Assembly: GCA_030705665.1 (NCBI GenBank)
Contig: JAUZQA010000179.1
Span: forward strand, 1 to 7,919
DNA length: 7,919 bases
Source of the DNA: Bacillota bacterium
Lineage (GTDB): Bacteria; Bacillota; Bacilli; Bacillales_B; DSM-18226
Direction: 5' to 3'
Below the pieces are notes generated by a model. It saw only the letters and a list, made by a program, of their open reading frames with translations, was not told where the DNA came from and ran no database searches. Positions 1 through 5,988 of this stretch are shown here, one piece after another (the stretch's first letter is position 1; each line of letters opens with the position of its first letter). The position numbers and the translations under genes are program-made.

Positions 1-2
1 CC

Positions 3-149
3 GAAATGGTAGGGGCCACATTCCACCATAAACCAAATAGCGAACATGTCGCTATTTATGAAGATTTAACACCGATTTATATTAGTGTCTCCAGACAACT
101 TCAACAAGAATATGAAAGTATTGCAGCTTTTCAAAAGAAATGGGTATGA
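3..149 (+). CDS. FGGY-family carbohydrate kinase, probably gluconokinase (3' end only)
   Basis: Only the last 48 codons are present; the gene enters from the left edge and stops at TGA 147-149. The tail contains a 'KPNSEHVAIYEDLTPIY' stretch followed by 'LQQEYESIAAFQ'. This matches the usual C-terminal end of FGGY kinases, in which a 'P...H..Y..L..IY' segment precedes a terminal helix. Within that family it most resembles Bacillus gluconokinases, which phosphorylate D-gluconate to 6-phosphogluconate in the cytoplasm. The catalytic part lies outside the window, so the substrate is inferred from the tail alone; xylulokinase or another FGGY kinase is possible. A bidirectional terminator follows four bases after the stop, so this is the last gene of its transcription unit. 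Confidence 0.65.
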   Translation, partial: EMVGATFHHKPNSEHVAIYEDLTPIYISVSRQLQQEYESIAAFQKKWV

Positions 150-152
150 GTT

Positions 153-187
153 AAAAAAGCGATCGGGCATATGCCGATCGCTTTTTT
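153..187. terminator. Bidirectional intrinsic terminator between convergent genes
   Basis: A perfect 14-bp stem pairs 153-166 with 174-187. Its core is GCGATCGG/CCGATCGC and the loop has 7 bases. An A run on the left and a T run on the right let it terminate in both directions. It sits 3 bases after the kinase stop codon, and the stop codon of the leftward TauE/SafE gene (186-188) overlaps its end. Confidence 0.9.
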
Positions 188-953
188 ATCCAATTAATTT
201 AATTCCGCTAATAATAATGATTACAGCAATGGCAGAGCGTAAAGGTTTTGTTGGAACTTTTGCAGATAATGTGCTGCCAATAAGCACGCCGGGAATGGAG
301 CCAATGAGTAGATTTCCGACAAGAACGTAATTTACAGTGCCTGCACTCGCATGAAGAAGACCAGCAACCGTTACAAGCAGAAAAGCATGAGCAATATCCG
401 TACCAACTAATTCCGATGCTGTCATTCTAAAGAGATATAACATTGCCAGTGCGAATAGAGATCCCGACCAAATTGATGTTAGACCGACAATGAAGCCGAA
501 GAAGGCACCGATAAAAATAATGAGCCCGCGTTTTTCTTCAATCGGCTTTAACTGCCAGCGATTAGGCCTTAATTTTTTATCAAAGAAGGTTTTAATCAGG
601 ATGGAAATTGCCACTAGAATGAGAATAAATCCAAGAGAATGCTTGATAATCTGATCCTGATTATGAAAGGTGGAATTGAAATACTGCAGAATAAAGATTG
701 CCGCAGCGGCACTTGGAACACTGCCCATTGCAAGATATTTTGCCAACTTAAAATTAATCGTTTTTTGTTTCCAGTGTTGAATGACGCCAAACAATTTCGT
801 AATTGAGTTATAAAACAAATCTGTTCCGACCGCAATGGACGGGTTAATTCCAACCATTATAAGAACAGGAGTTAAAAGGGCAGCCCCCCCAACACCCGTG
901 AGTCCGACCAAAAAACCGACTAACAATCCCATTAATGCAATACCAATGCTCAT
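186..953 (-). CDS. TauE/SafE (TSUP) family membrane anion exporter/permease
   Basis: A 255-residue, very hydrophobic protein with the two-repeat architecture of the TSUP family (sulfite/sulfonate and related organoanion transporters of the cytoplasmic membrane). The first repeat has GLTGVGGAALLTP (17-29) and AVGTD (41-45). The second has GLTSIWSGSLF (157-167) and LVGTD (182-186). About seven to eight membrane segments are visible and the length is typical. A longer reading from TTG at 977 is possible. I chose ATG 951-953 because a good ribosome binding site (TAAGGGAG, complement of 963-970) lies 9 bases before it and would fall inside the coding region of the longer form. A consensus promoter lies just upstream. 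Oddity: the second repeat usually reads GLTSVGSGS, but here residue 162 is Trp. The substrate cannot be told from sequence; sulfite, sulfoacetate or a similar anion is a family-level guess. Confidence 0.88.
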   Translation of the reverse strand: MSIGIALMGLLVGFLVGLTGVGGAALLTPVLIMVGINPSIAVGTDLFYNSITKLFGVIQHWKQKTINFKLAKYLAMGSVPSAAAAIFILQYFNSTFHNQDQIIKHSLGFILILVAISILIKTFFDKKLRPNRWQLKPIEEKRGLIIFIGAFFGFIVGLTSIWSGSLFALAMLYLFRMTASELVGTDIAHAFLLVTVAGLLHASAGTVNYVLVGNLLIGSIPGVLIGSTLSAKVPTKPLRSAIAVIIIISGIKLIG

Positions 954-991
954 AGACTTATTCTCCCTTATATCCAAGTAAATATATATGA

Positions 992-1020
992 ATTATAGAT
1001 TTAAGCGGATAACTTGTAAA
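992..1020 (-). promoter_or_regulatory. SigA-type promoter of the TauE/SafE gene
   Basis: Read on the minus strand, the -35 box is TTTACA (1015-1020), followed by a 17-bp spacer and a perfect -10 TATAAT (992-997). It lies about 40 bp upstream of the chosen ATG at 953 and, with the ribosome binding site, supports the shorter start: the TTG at 977 would fall only about 8 bases after the expected transcription start. Confidence 0.8.
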
Positions 1021-1132
1021 TAATTTTTTGAAAAATTTTATAAATTTTTAATGGCAAAAAATGACGGGAGTGGCTTTGGTGTGGGATAAGAGATAAAATA
1101 GTGTGAAAAAAAGAAATGAGGCTGGATCAGCA

Positions 1133-1513
1133 ATGGAAGAAATCAGCTTAGAGGAGTTTATTAGCAGTCTTGATGAATCCTATCGAAGGATATTCGACCT
1201 ATTGGAAGATAAAACATACATTCATTTTGCAAAGGATCTTGTGCCAATGATGAAAGAGAAAGGATTAACAGCCGAAACCATTCTTTTTGATGAAGAAATA
1301 AAAGCGAAGATGGATCCATTCATTGGTGGAAGTGAAGATAAACTTCTTGCGATTGAAACATTACTCCAAGGCTTTGAACATCTGGAAAATTACTTAGGCT
1401 CATATGATCGAGAGAAAATAAATATAGGGTTTGAAGATACAGCATCAAAAATGGTGACCTATTATATGATTCAATATATCCTAACAAAAAAGGCAAAGAA
1501 AAATGTTCAATAA
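1133..1513 (+). CDS. Uncharacterised small acidic helical protein
   Basis: I do not recognise this 126-residue protein. It is rich in Glu, Asp, Lys, Leu and Ile, has no membrane segment or signal peptide, no Cys and no nucleotide-binding or metal motif, and looks all-helical and cytoplasmic. Residues 1-60 and 75-120 are regular amphipathic stretches joined by 'DPFIGGSEDK'. Two starts are possible: GTG at 1103 (136 residues) or ATG at 1133. I prefer the ATG because GAGG (1118-1121) lies 11 bases before it, whereas the GTG has only a weak A/G-rich stretch upstream. It is divergent from the TauE/SafE gene and is closed by its own strong terminator, so it is monocistronic. Coding character is supported by the uninterrupted frame, the natural ending and the adjacent terminator. 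Confidence 0.7.
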   Translation: MEEISLEEFISSLDESYRRIFDLLEDKTYIHFAKDLVPMMKEKGLTAETILFDEEIKAKMDPFIGGSEDKLLAIETLLQGFEHLENYLGSYDREKINIGFEDTASKMVTYYMIQYILTKKAKKNVQ

Positions 1514-1525
1514 TGTAGATACATG

Positions 1526-1564
1526 AAAAGTCCGTGCAGGAATTTAAAACCTGCACGGACTTTT
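1526..1564 (+). terminator. Strong intrinsic terminator
   Basis: A perfect 15-bp stem (1526-1540 with 1550-1564) has core GTCCGTGCAGG/CCTGCACGGAC, a 9-base loop, and a T run to 1566. It begins 12 bases after the stop codon of the 126-residue protein. The A run on its left side would let it work in either direction, but no gene approaches from the right. Confidence 0.9.
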
Positions 1565-1655
1565 TTATAATGTCATTTTAAAAAAGTTGACCATTATCAA
1601 GGTTGAGTTTCTTTAACCGCTGTATTCTTTATCTGTACTTCAAAAGCGAGCTTTA

Positions 1656-1685
1656 TTGAGAATGATTATCAAATGATTTTATGAA
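1656..1685 (+). promoter_or_regulatory. Candidate promoter for the tagaturonate epimerase gene
   Basis: TTGAGA (1656-1661, 5/6 to the -35 consensus), an 18-bp spacer, then TATGAA (1680-1685, 4/6). The TTG start is about 55 bases downstream. The Fur-like palindrome overlaps the -35 box and spacer. The -10 is imperfect, so this is a moderate call. Confidence 0.45.
1657..1671. promoter_or_regulatory. Fur-box-like operator (7-1-7 inverted repeat)
   Basis: TGAGAATGATTATCA matches the Bacillus Fur 7-1-7 consensus TGATAATNATTATCA at every defined position except the fourth (G for T). It overlaps the candidate -35 box, the usual place for a repressor. It fits Fur better than the PerR (TTATAAT arms) or Zur (TCGTAAT arms) consensus. 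Binding is inferred from the match alone. Confidence 0.5.
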
Positions 1686-1741
1686 GCTTAAAAGTTAACG
1701 TCCATTTAGCACAAAAACTTAAATAATGAGGGGGCTTTAAA

Positions 1742-3235
1742 TTGGAACATTTATTACCAGCATTTGACTTGTTAGAACAAGGCCAATTTGAAACGAAACT
1801 TTATAATATAAAAGTATATAAACGGTCATTTACAAAATTTGAAACCGCTTCACTTGTCATGGTGAGGGATAAATCATCACAATGGCTGCTTGCTTTAGGG
1901 CATGGCAAATTAATGGATGAGTTAGAAGGGACCCTCATTCAAGAAGATAAAAAAGTTTGTCCCTTAAGCCATCATAATCGTTTAGTGTTAAACCGTTACT
2001 TTGATTACACAGTTCCACAAGCATTTGGTACAAATGTTGCAACAATGGGTTTAGGTGATCGATTAGGTTTAGCTTCACCGGGGCATATCGAAGCCATTCG
2101 TGAAAAATCGATAAAACCAATTCTTGCCCAACAAAGTATTCGCGAATTGACGCTCACAGGAAGAACAATGGATGATGTAATTGATGCGGCAAGTTTTGCC
2201 GTTTTTCAAGAGGGATATAAAGGTGGATTTGGTGCCGATGGTGACCACTTAAAGAAAGAAGCGGATATCCAAAGTGCCTTGGAACACGGAATGACAATGC
2301 TGACATTAGACTGCACAGATCAAATTCATTTAGAAATTGAAGATGCTTCATCAGAAAAGATTGAAACCGAGTATAATCAATTGCCCGAGTACACCCAAGC
2401 TTATTACAATCAGCAGTATTTAAATAAAACCTTTGAATTAAATGGGTTCTCACTTACTTTTGATAAAGATTCCTTAATGAAAAATGTATTGCTGTATCGT
2501 GAAGCAGTTTCTTATATGATTCATATTTATCATAATTATATAAAAAAAGCGGATCATAAAGTTGACTTTGAAGTTTCGATCGATGAAACGACTACAACAA
2601 CAACGCCACTCACACATTTCTTTGTTGCCAACGAATTGGCAGTTGCTGGAGTACAAGTAGCAAGCCTTGCACCTAGATTCTGTGGGGAATTTCAAAAAGG
2701 AATTGACTACATTGGAGATTTAGAGCAATTTGAACATGATCTGAAAGAACATATTGTTATTGCCAAGCATTTTGGATACAAATTAAGCATTCATTCAGGC
2801 AGTGATAAATTCAGCGTATTTCCTCTTATTGGAAAGCATACGGATGGAATCTTTCATTTAAAAACTGCCGGAACAAACTGGCTTGAGGCAGTAAAAGTTA
2901 TTGCTGAAAGGAAGCCTGAGTTATATCGAAAAATGCATCGTTATGCATTTGATCATTTTGAAGAAGCGTTAAAGTATTATCATGTTACCCCAGATCTTAC
3001 AACTATCAAGGATCTTAACAGTGTTACGGATGAACAATTATCTCAATATATGGATGACATTCATACAAGACAAGTATTCCATGTTACCTACGGTCTTCTA
3101 TTGTCAGCAAAAGATGACAACGGGAATTACCTGTTTAAGGATGAATTCTTTGCTGCTCTTATTGAACATGAAAATGACTACCGTAATGCTCTGGTCCATC
3201 ATATTGGGCGGCATATCGAATACTTAGGTTTTTAA
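1742..3235 (+). CDS. uxaE: Tagaturonate epimerase family protein (UxaE)
   Basis: A 497-residue soluble protein of the UxaE family, metal-dependent C-3 epimerases that convert D-tagaturonate to D-fructuronate. This lets galacturonate catabolism join the fructuronate/mannonate branch. Family-like landmarks are GYKGGFGADGDHLK (159-171), a following LTLD (187-190), FEVSIDET (276-283), PRFCGEFQKGIDYIGD (311-326), a LSIHSGSDKFSVF block (348-360) and HLKTAGTNWLEA (372-383). The conserved Asp/Glu/His residues in these blocks are the likely metal and substrate ligands. The length is normal for the family. The start is TTG at 1742: GAGGGGG (1728-1734) is 7 bases upstream and no ATG lies nearby. It is monocistronic, closed by a terminator, and not beside other uronate genes here. 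The family is recognised by eye; the exact substrate was not tested. Confidence 0.85.
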   Translation: MEHLLPAFDLLEQGQFETKLYNIKVYKRSFTKFETASLVMVRDKSSQWLLALGHGKLMDELEGTLIQEDKKVCPLSHHNRLVLNRYFDYTVPQAFGTNVATMGLGDRLGLASPGHIEAIREKSIKPILAQQSIRELTLTGRTMDDVIDAASFAVFQEGYKGGFGADGDHLKKEADIQSALEHGMTMLTLDCTDQIHLEIEDASSEKIETEYNQLPEYTQAYYNQQYLNKTFELNGFSLTFDKDSLMKNVLLYREAVSYMIHIYHNYIKKADHKVDFEVSIDETTTTTTPLTHFFVANELAVAGVQVASLAPRFCGEFQKGIDYIGDLEQFEHDLKEHIVIAKHFGYKLSIHSGSDKFSVFPLIGKHTDGIFHLKTAGTNWLEAVKVIAERKPELYRKMHRYAFDHFEEALKYYHVTPDLTTIKDLNSVTDEQLSQYMDDIHTRQVFHVTYGLLLSAKDDNGNYLFKDEFFAALIEHENDYRNALVHHIGRHIEYLGF

Positions 3236-3253
3236 GGAAGTTTAATCCTACTA

Positions 3254-3285
3254 AGGCTGAATCCACTTGGATTCAGTCTATTTTT
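3254..3285 (+). terminator. Intrinsic terminator after uxaE
   Basis: An 11-bp stem pairs 3254-3264 with 3269-3279 (one G-U pair; core CTGAATCC/GGATTCAG). It has a 4-base loop and is followed by a five-T run. It starts 18 bases after the epimerase stop codon. Confidence 0.8.
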
Positions 3286-3390
3286 AAGGACGAATTTAAC
3301 GGAAGAACTTCGTTCAATCTTTCATACATCAATACCTAAATTACCCATAACATGATAGAATAATAGAAATAGAAAATAGTAGGTGGTTCT

Positions 3391-3948
3391 ATGAGTAAAT
3401 GGGTGTCACCAATCGAAAAACGCAATTTTCTTAAATGGTTTATCCAGCATCAACAGCTGAAACGTTTAGAAGCACGGAAGGTAATCGAATACATATTAAG
3501 TAATTTTCATATACTTGAAAAAGTTTCTTTTACTGAGAAGATCATTTTAAAAGGAAGAACCATTGTGGTCTCTAGCATGAATTCGGATGAACCGGGATTT
3601 TTATTTTACGTTAACCAGCAAAAAACGGAAGAAATATCAAAGGCATTAGGGGACCTGATGATGAATCCCTATGAAAATGTATATATCGTCTTTCATTTTA
3701 GCGGGAAAATGCTCAATCACCGGTACTTAAACCTTGTAGAAAACCCTGTATTTGAAAATATTAAACAGTATGAACGATTTCAAAAGTATGAAAAAGAAGC
3801 AGATGTTTTAATTGAAAAAATTACGCTGGAAAAAGAGATAGAAATGATAAAAAAACAGATCGATGCGGCACTGGATCAGAAGGATTCAGAATTATTCGGC
3901 AGGTTAACAGCAAGGCTGAATGAGCTAAATAAGCAACAGAGCCTTTAG
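3391..3948 (+). CDS. UPF0302 / YpiB-like protein with C-terminal IDEAL-type domain
   Basis: A 185-residue soluble protein resembling Bacillus YpiB (UPF0302, about 180 residues). The N-terminus 'WVSPIEKRNFLKWFIQHQQLKR' is the family signature: Trp-Val-Ser, then an aromatic-rich helix ending in a basic patch. A central mixed region covers about 45-115. The C-terminal part (about 147-183) carries IDAALDQKD (157-165) followed by 'FGRLTARLNEL', matching the small helical IDEAL domain that ends these proteins. The biochemical role of the family is not established. The ribosome binding site (AGGTGG, 3381-3386) is 4 bases before the ATG. In B. subtilis ypiB lies in the ypi-qcr region; that neighbourhood is absent here, so this may be a second copy or a relocated gene. 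A shared terminator follows. Confidence 0.82.
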   Translation: MSKWVSPIEKRNFLKWFIQHQQLKRLEARKVIEYILSNFHILEKVSFTEKIILKGRTIVVSSMNSDEPGFLFYVNQQKTEEISKALGDLMMNPYENVYIVFHFSGKMLNHRYLNLVENPVFENIKQYERFQKYEKEADVLIEKITLEKEIEMIKKQIDAALDQKDSELFGRLTARLNELNKQQSL

Positions 3949-3969
3949 CTGGAATTTTATCTAGTAAGG

Positions 3970-3998
3970 AAAAAGCCTTGGTTAAACAAGGCTTTTTT
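3970..3998. terminator. Bidirectional intrinsic terminator
   Basis: An 11-bp perfect stem (3970-3980 with 3987-3997) has core AGCCTTG/CAAGGCT and a 6-base loop. It is flanked by A and T runs, so it can terminate both the YpiB-like gene and the convergent YitT gene, whose stop is 14 bases to the right. Confidence 0.88.
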
Positions 3999-4011
3999 GG
4001 ATTTTTTCCTT

Positions 4012-4875
4012 CTATTCGCGTTTGAAACCTTCTCCAAGGACTTCAGCAGCATCCATGACTACGACAAATGCGGCCGGGTCAATGTTCTTTACGAGTTGTT
4101 TTAACTTCGTGAACTCCGTTTGGTCAACGACACACATCAAGACAGGGCGCTCATGGTCTGTAAAACCGCCATATGCCGATAGTTTTGTTACTCCACGGTC
4201 AATTTGATTAAAAATCCCTTCGCGAACTTCATCGGGTTTGCTGCTGATAATCATGGCCGTTTTCGAACGCCTTAAACCAACCTGGACAAGGTCAATGGTT
4301 TTACTCGTTACATACAAACTAATTAAGGCGTAGAGTGCTTTTTCAATATCAAAAACAAATGCTGCTGTGACCACGATCAATCCGTCAATCATGACGACAC
4401 AAGTTCCAAGTGTGAGACCTGTATATTTATGGATGATTTGCGCTGCCAAGTCCGTTCCACCTGTTGACGCTTTGCCGCGAAAAACAATCCCCAGTCCAAG
4501 CCCGACACCAGCCCCTCCAAATAAGGCACCAAGTAAAGGGTTATGTGTCCACGGATCAACATGCTTTGTTAAAAAGACGATAAATGGCAAAAAAATTGTC
4601 CCTGCCAATGTCTTTATTCCAAATTGTTTTCCTAAGAAAATAACTCCTGCGATAAATAAGGGGATATTGAAGGCCCACTGAACATAGGCAGGCTCCCATC
4701 TTGCTACACTGTGAAGGATTGTACTAATACCGCTGACTCCGCCGGAAGCAATTTGGTTTGGAAGTAGAAAAACATTAAAGGCAAATCCGATAATAGCAGA
4801 GCCGATTAAAATATAGATGTATTCAGCAGTTACATCACGTATCGGGTTGTTCAGTTGTTTTTGTTTTCGTTTCAT
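4012..4875 (-). CDS. YitT-family (UPF0750) membrane protein with DUF2179 domain
   Basis: A 287-residue protein with the YitT layout. After a short basic N-terminus, five to six membrane segments span about 18-198. A cytoplasmic DUF2179 domain of mixed alpha/beta character follows (about 205-282). Family motifs are LPNQIASGGVSGIS (38-51) at the end of the first helix and FRGKASTGGTDLAA (132-145) in the loop after the fourth, both Gly-rich and probably substrate-lining. The C-terminal domain begins with 'SKTAMIISSKPDEVREGI' and includes 'GGFTDHERPVLMCVV' (236-250). Bacilli carry several paralogues (YitT, YvjA, YqfU, YpjC, YxkD); I cannot say which this is, and the transported substrate is unknown. 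The ATG at 4873-4875 has AGGGG about 11 bases upstream. A nearly perfect promoter drives it alone. Confidence 0.88.
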   Translation of the reverse strand: MKRKQKQLNNPIRDVTAEYIYILIGSAIIGFAFNVFLLPNQIASGGVSGISTILHSVARWEPAYVQWAFNIPLFIAGVIFLGKQFGIKTLAGTIFLPFIVFLTKHVDPWTHNPLLGALFGGAGVGLGLGIVFRGKASTGGTDLAAQIIHKYTGLTLGTCVVMIDGLIVVTAAFVFDIEKALYALISLYVTSKTIDLVQVGLRRSKTAMIISSKPDEVREGIFNQIDRGVTKLSAYGGFTDHERPVLMCVVDQTEFTKLKQLVKNIDPAAFVVVMDAAEVLGEGFKRE

Positions 4876-4907
4876 GCATTAAATTCCCCTCTATATATCT
4901 ATTCATT

Positions 4908-4921
4908 TAGTATCAATACTA
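4908..4921. promoter_or_regulatory. Perfect palindrome in the yitT leader (possible operator)
   Basis: TAGTATCAATACTA is a perfect 6-2-6 inverted repeat between the promoter and the start of the YitT gene. A second palindrome, GATCATGATC, lies at 4926-4935. Either could be a repressor site, but the position and symmetry are the only evidence and the first is AT-rich. Confidence 0.3.
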
Positions 4922-4956
4922 GTTGGATCATGATCTGGACTCATACATAAGAAAAG

Positions 4957-4985
4957 ATTATAGCATGATAGTAATATAATGTAAA
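4957..4985 (-). promoter_or_regulatory. Strong SigA promoter (extended -10) of the YitT gene
   Basis: On the minus strand, TTTACA (4980-4985), a 17-bp spacer, then TATAAT (4957-4962) preceded by TGC, which makes an extended -10. The leader is about 75 bases. The -35 box is only 32 bp from the left end of the mobile cassette, so the insertion spared the core promoter but replaced everything upstream of it. Confidence 0.85.
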
Positions 4986-5007
4986 AAATCTTTAAAAAAA
5001 AGAGCCA

Positions 5008-5016
5008 AACGGATAC
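5008..5016. repeat. Left target-site duplication (9 bp)
   Basis: AACGGATAC is repeated exactly, in the same orientation, at 6040-6048. Each copy directly abuts an inverted terminal repeat. The base before it (A) is also shared, but on the right that base pairs within the terminal repeat, so 9 bp is the simplest reading (10 is possible). Confidence 0.75.
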
Positions 5017-5043
5017 TAACAGGTTCTCTTATGGGGGACAAAA
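5017..5043 (+). repeat. Left terminal inverted repeat of the cassette
   Basis: It begins TAACAGGTTCTCTT and ends GGGGGACAAAA. Against the inverse of 6013-6039 it differs only at position 5 (A for G) and positions 15-16 (AT for TA). The G5 block followed by ACAAAA is the most recognisable part for finding relatives. Confidence 0.85.
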
Positions 5044-5104
5044 GTATTAAAACCCATTAGAAATAGCAAAGTTTTAACAAACAAAATAGCATAAAAATCA
5101 GTAG

Positions 5105-5132
5105 AAAAGAGCACCATTACGGTGCTCTTTTT
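5105..5132. terminator. Terminator-like hairpin inside the cassette
   Basis: An 11-bp perfect stem (5105-5115 with 5121-5131) has core GAGCACC/GGTGCTC and a 5-base loop. A tracts and T tracts flank it on both sides. On the minus strand it lies 130 bases past the MazG-like stop codon and would end that transcript. It would also block read-through entering from the left. Confidence 0.8.
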
Positions 5133-5262
5133 GTAGGTTGTTGTAAAAGCCTTTATCTTTTCTTAAGGCTACCCTGAAATAACTATGAATAACTGTTATT
5201 TCATTCATTGATGTGCCAATTTCCAATGGTTTCCCTTAAAATATTTCAACTGGAATTTAAAA

Positions 5263-5589
5263 TTAATCACCTAATTTTTTCTCAGTTTTAGATAAGAATT
5301 TTTCAAATGCTTCACTAATATCAATATCCATGCGCTCAGCCAAAACAATCAGCCACCACATACATTCACCAAGTTTGTGTTCAAGTTCAGGTATAGTGTC
5401 TCCATTTGTTGTCCAACGACCTTGTTGAGACATTGTCAAACGACCAACCAAGCCTGCATCCGTAAGGAAAGCTAATGCATCTTCTTCTACTGTCCATTCT
5501 TTCTCATGATGCTGTCTTTCTAATTGATGATAGAGTTTTCTTATTTGTGTAGAACGTTCAACTGCTTTACTAAAGTCCATATTTTTCAT
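5263..5589 (-). CDS. MazG-like protein (nucleotide pyrophosphohydrolase-related), cassette cargo
   Basis: A 108-residue, all-helical cytoplasmic protein. The segment LGECMWWLIVLAERMDIDISEAFEKFL (about 73-99) is the typical third and fourth helix region of MazG-type NTP pyrophosphatases ('ADVLxYLLxLADxxGIDLEEAF'). 'VEEDALAFLTDAGLVGRLTM' (34-53) would be helix two. MazG enzymes hydrolyse nucleoside triphosphates to monophosphate and pyrophosphate, usually to clear altered nucleotides. Here the metal-ligand pattern (EExxE plus ExxD) is degenerate: the ExxD position reads KLGE (72-75) and helix two keeps few acidic residues, so activity is uncertain. The ATG at 5589 has GAGG 7 bases upstream. It is the only gene inside the inverted repeats. 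The MazG fold assignment is fairly sure; catalysis is not. Confidence 0.75.
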   Translation of the reverse strand: MKNMDFSKAVERSTQIRKLYHQLERQHHEKEWTVEEDALAFLTDAGLVGRLTMSQQGRWTTNGDTIPELEHKLGECMWWLIVLAERMDIDISEAFEKFLSKTEKKLGD

Positions 5590-5671
5590 TTAGTTTCCTC
5601 ATTTTCTCTTTTGGTAAAGGAATTTTCGTAATTCAAACTACTTGAGCCATCTGAATCGAATGTTTGTTCTT

Positions 5672-5700
5672 AGTATATCAAGATTGCAGATAAGTTTCAA
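5672..5700 (-). promoter_or_regulatory. SigA promoter of the MazG-like gene
   Basis: On the minus strand, TTGAAA (5695-5700), a 17-bp spacer, then TATACT (5672-5677). The expected transcript starts near 5665, giving a leader of about 75 bases. The cargo gene therefore brings its own promoter and does not depend on the insertion site. Confidence 0.75.
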
Positions 5701-5850
5701 ATAGCAACACTATTCCTTAACAGAACCTTTCTAAAAAAAATGAGACAATCCTACGCTATGATTACTGCAATAATAAATTTAGAAACAACAGCTAATTGGA
5801 AAAAATGTATTGACATAAAGACCCTACTGTATAACTCTTAGCATCCAAAG

Positions 5851-5916
5851 TCGCACTAAAAAAATACTGTACAATGGCTATTGTACACTGCTAATTTTAT
5901 GCTAAAATTAGTGCGA
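5851..5916. repeat. Nested palindromes in the right half of the cassette
   Basis: An outer 9-bp inverted repeat, TCGCACTAA (5851-5859) with TTAGTGCGA (5908-5916), encloses two hairpins. The first is TGTACAAT/ATTGTACA with a 4-base loop (5868-5887). The second is CTAATTTTA/TAAAATTAG with a 3-base loop (5891-5911). The second shares bases with the right outer arm, so the two folds exclude each other. There is no gene here. Possible roles are a regulatory RNA fold, a protein-binding site or a structure used in transposition; the sequence does not decide. Confidence 0.6.
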
Positions 5917-5959
5917 TTTTCATCAATAAGTTTAAACATATGGCTTCGTATCAATAAAA

Positions 5960-5988
5960 ACACCTACTCATAATATGCGAATAGGTGT
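5960..5988. terminator. Weak terminator-like hairpin near the right end of the cassette
   Basis: A 7-bp stem, ACACCTA (5960-5966) with TAGGTGT (5982-5988), has a 15-base loop and a run of A on its left, i.e. T on the minus strand. It could stop transcripts entering the cassette leftward. The right arm overlaps the phased repeats, so it may be incidental. Confidence 0.4.

Noticed and set aside
85..330. An 81-codon plus-strand frame across the kinase tail and terminator
   Set aside because: It is out of frame with the kinase tail, passes through the terminator and is antisense to the exporter gene.
614..853. A 79-codon minus-strand frame inside the TauE/SafE gene
   Set aside because: It lies in another frame of a well-supported membrane protein gene and has no family resemblance or ribosome binding site.
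1593..1599. A second Fur half-site ATTATCA upstream of uxaE
   Set aside because: The opposite arm is absent (AGTTGAC), so it is not a box.
1640..1660. A cre-like (CcpA) sequence around AAAAGCGAGCTTTA upstream of uxaE
   Set aside because: The centre AGCG is present but the symmetric arms do not match the consensus well enough.
2154..2453. A 99-codon minus-strand frame inside uxaE
   Set aside because: It is antisense to the epimerase, with no initiation signal or recognisable product.
4367..4681. A 104-codon plus-strand frame opposite the YitT gene
   Set aside because: It is the antisense shadow of a recognised family; the product is a low-complexity Pro/Ser/Lys sequence.
5811..5840. TTGACA followed by TATAAC in the cassette, resembling a rightward promoter
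   Set aside because: The spacer is only 14 bp and no rightward gene follows, so I do not call it.
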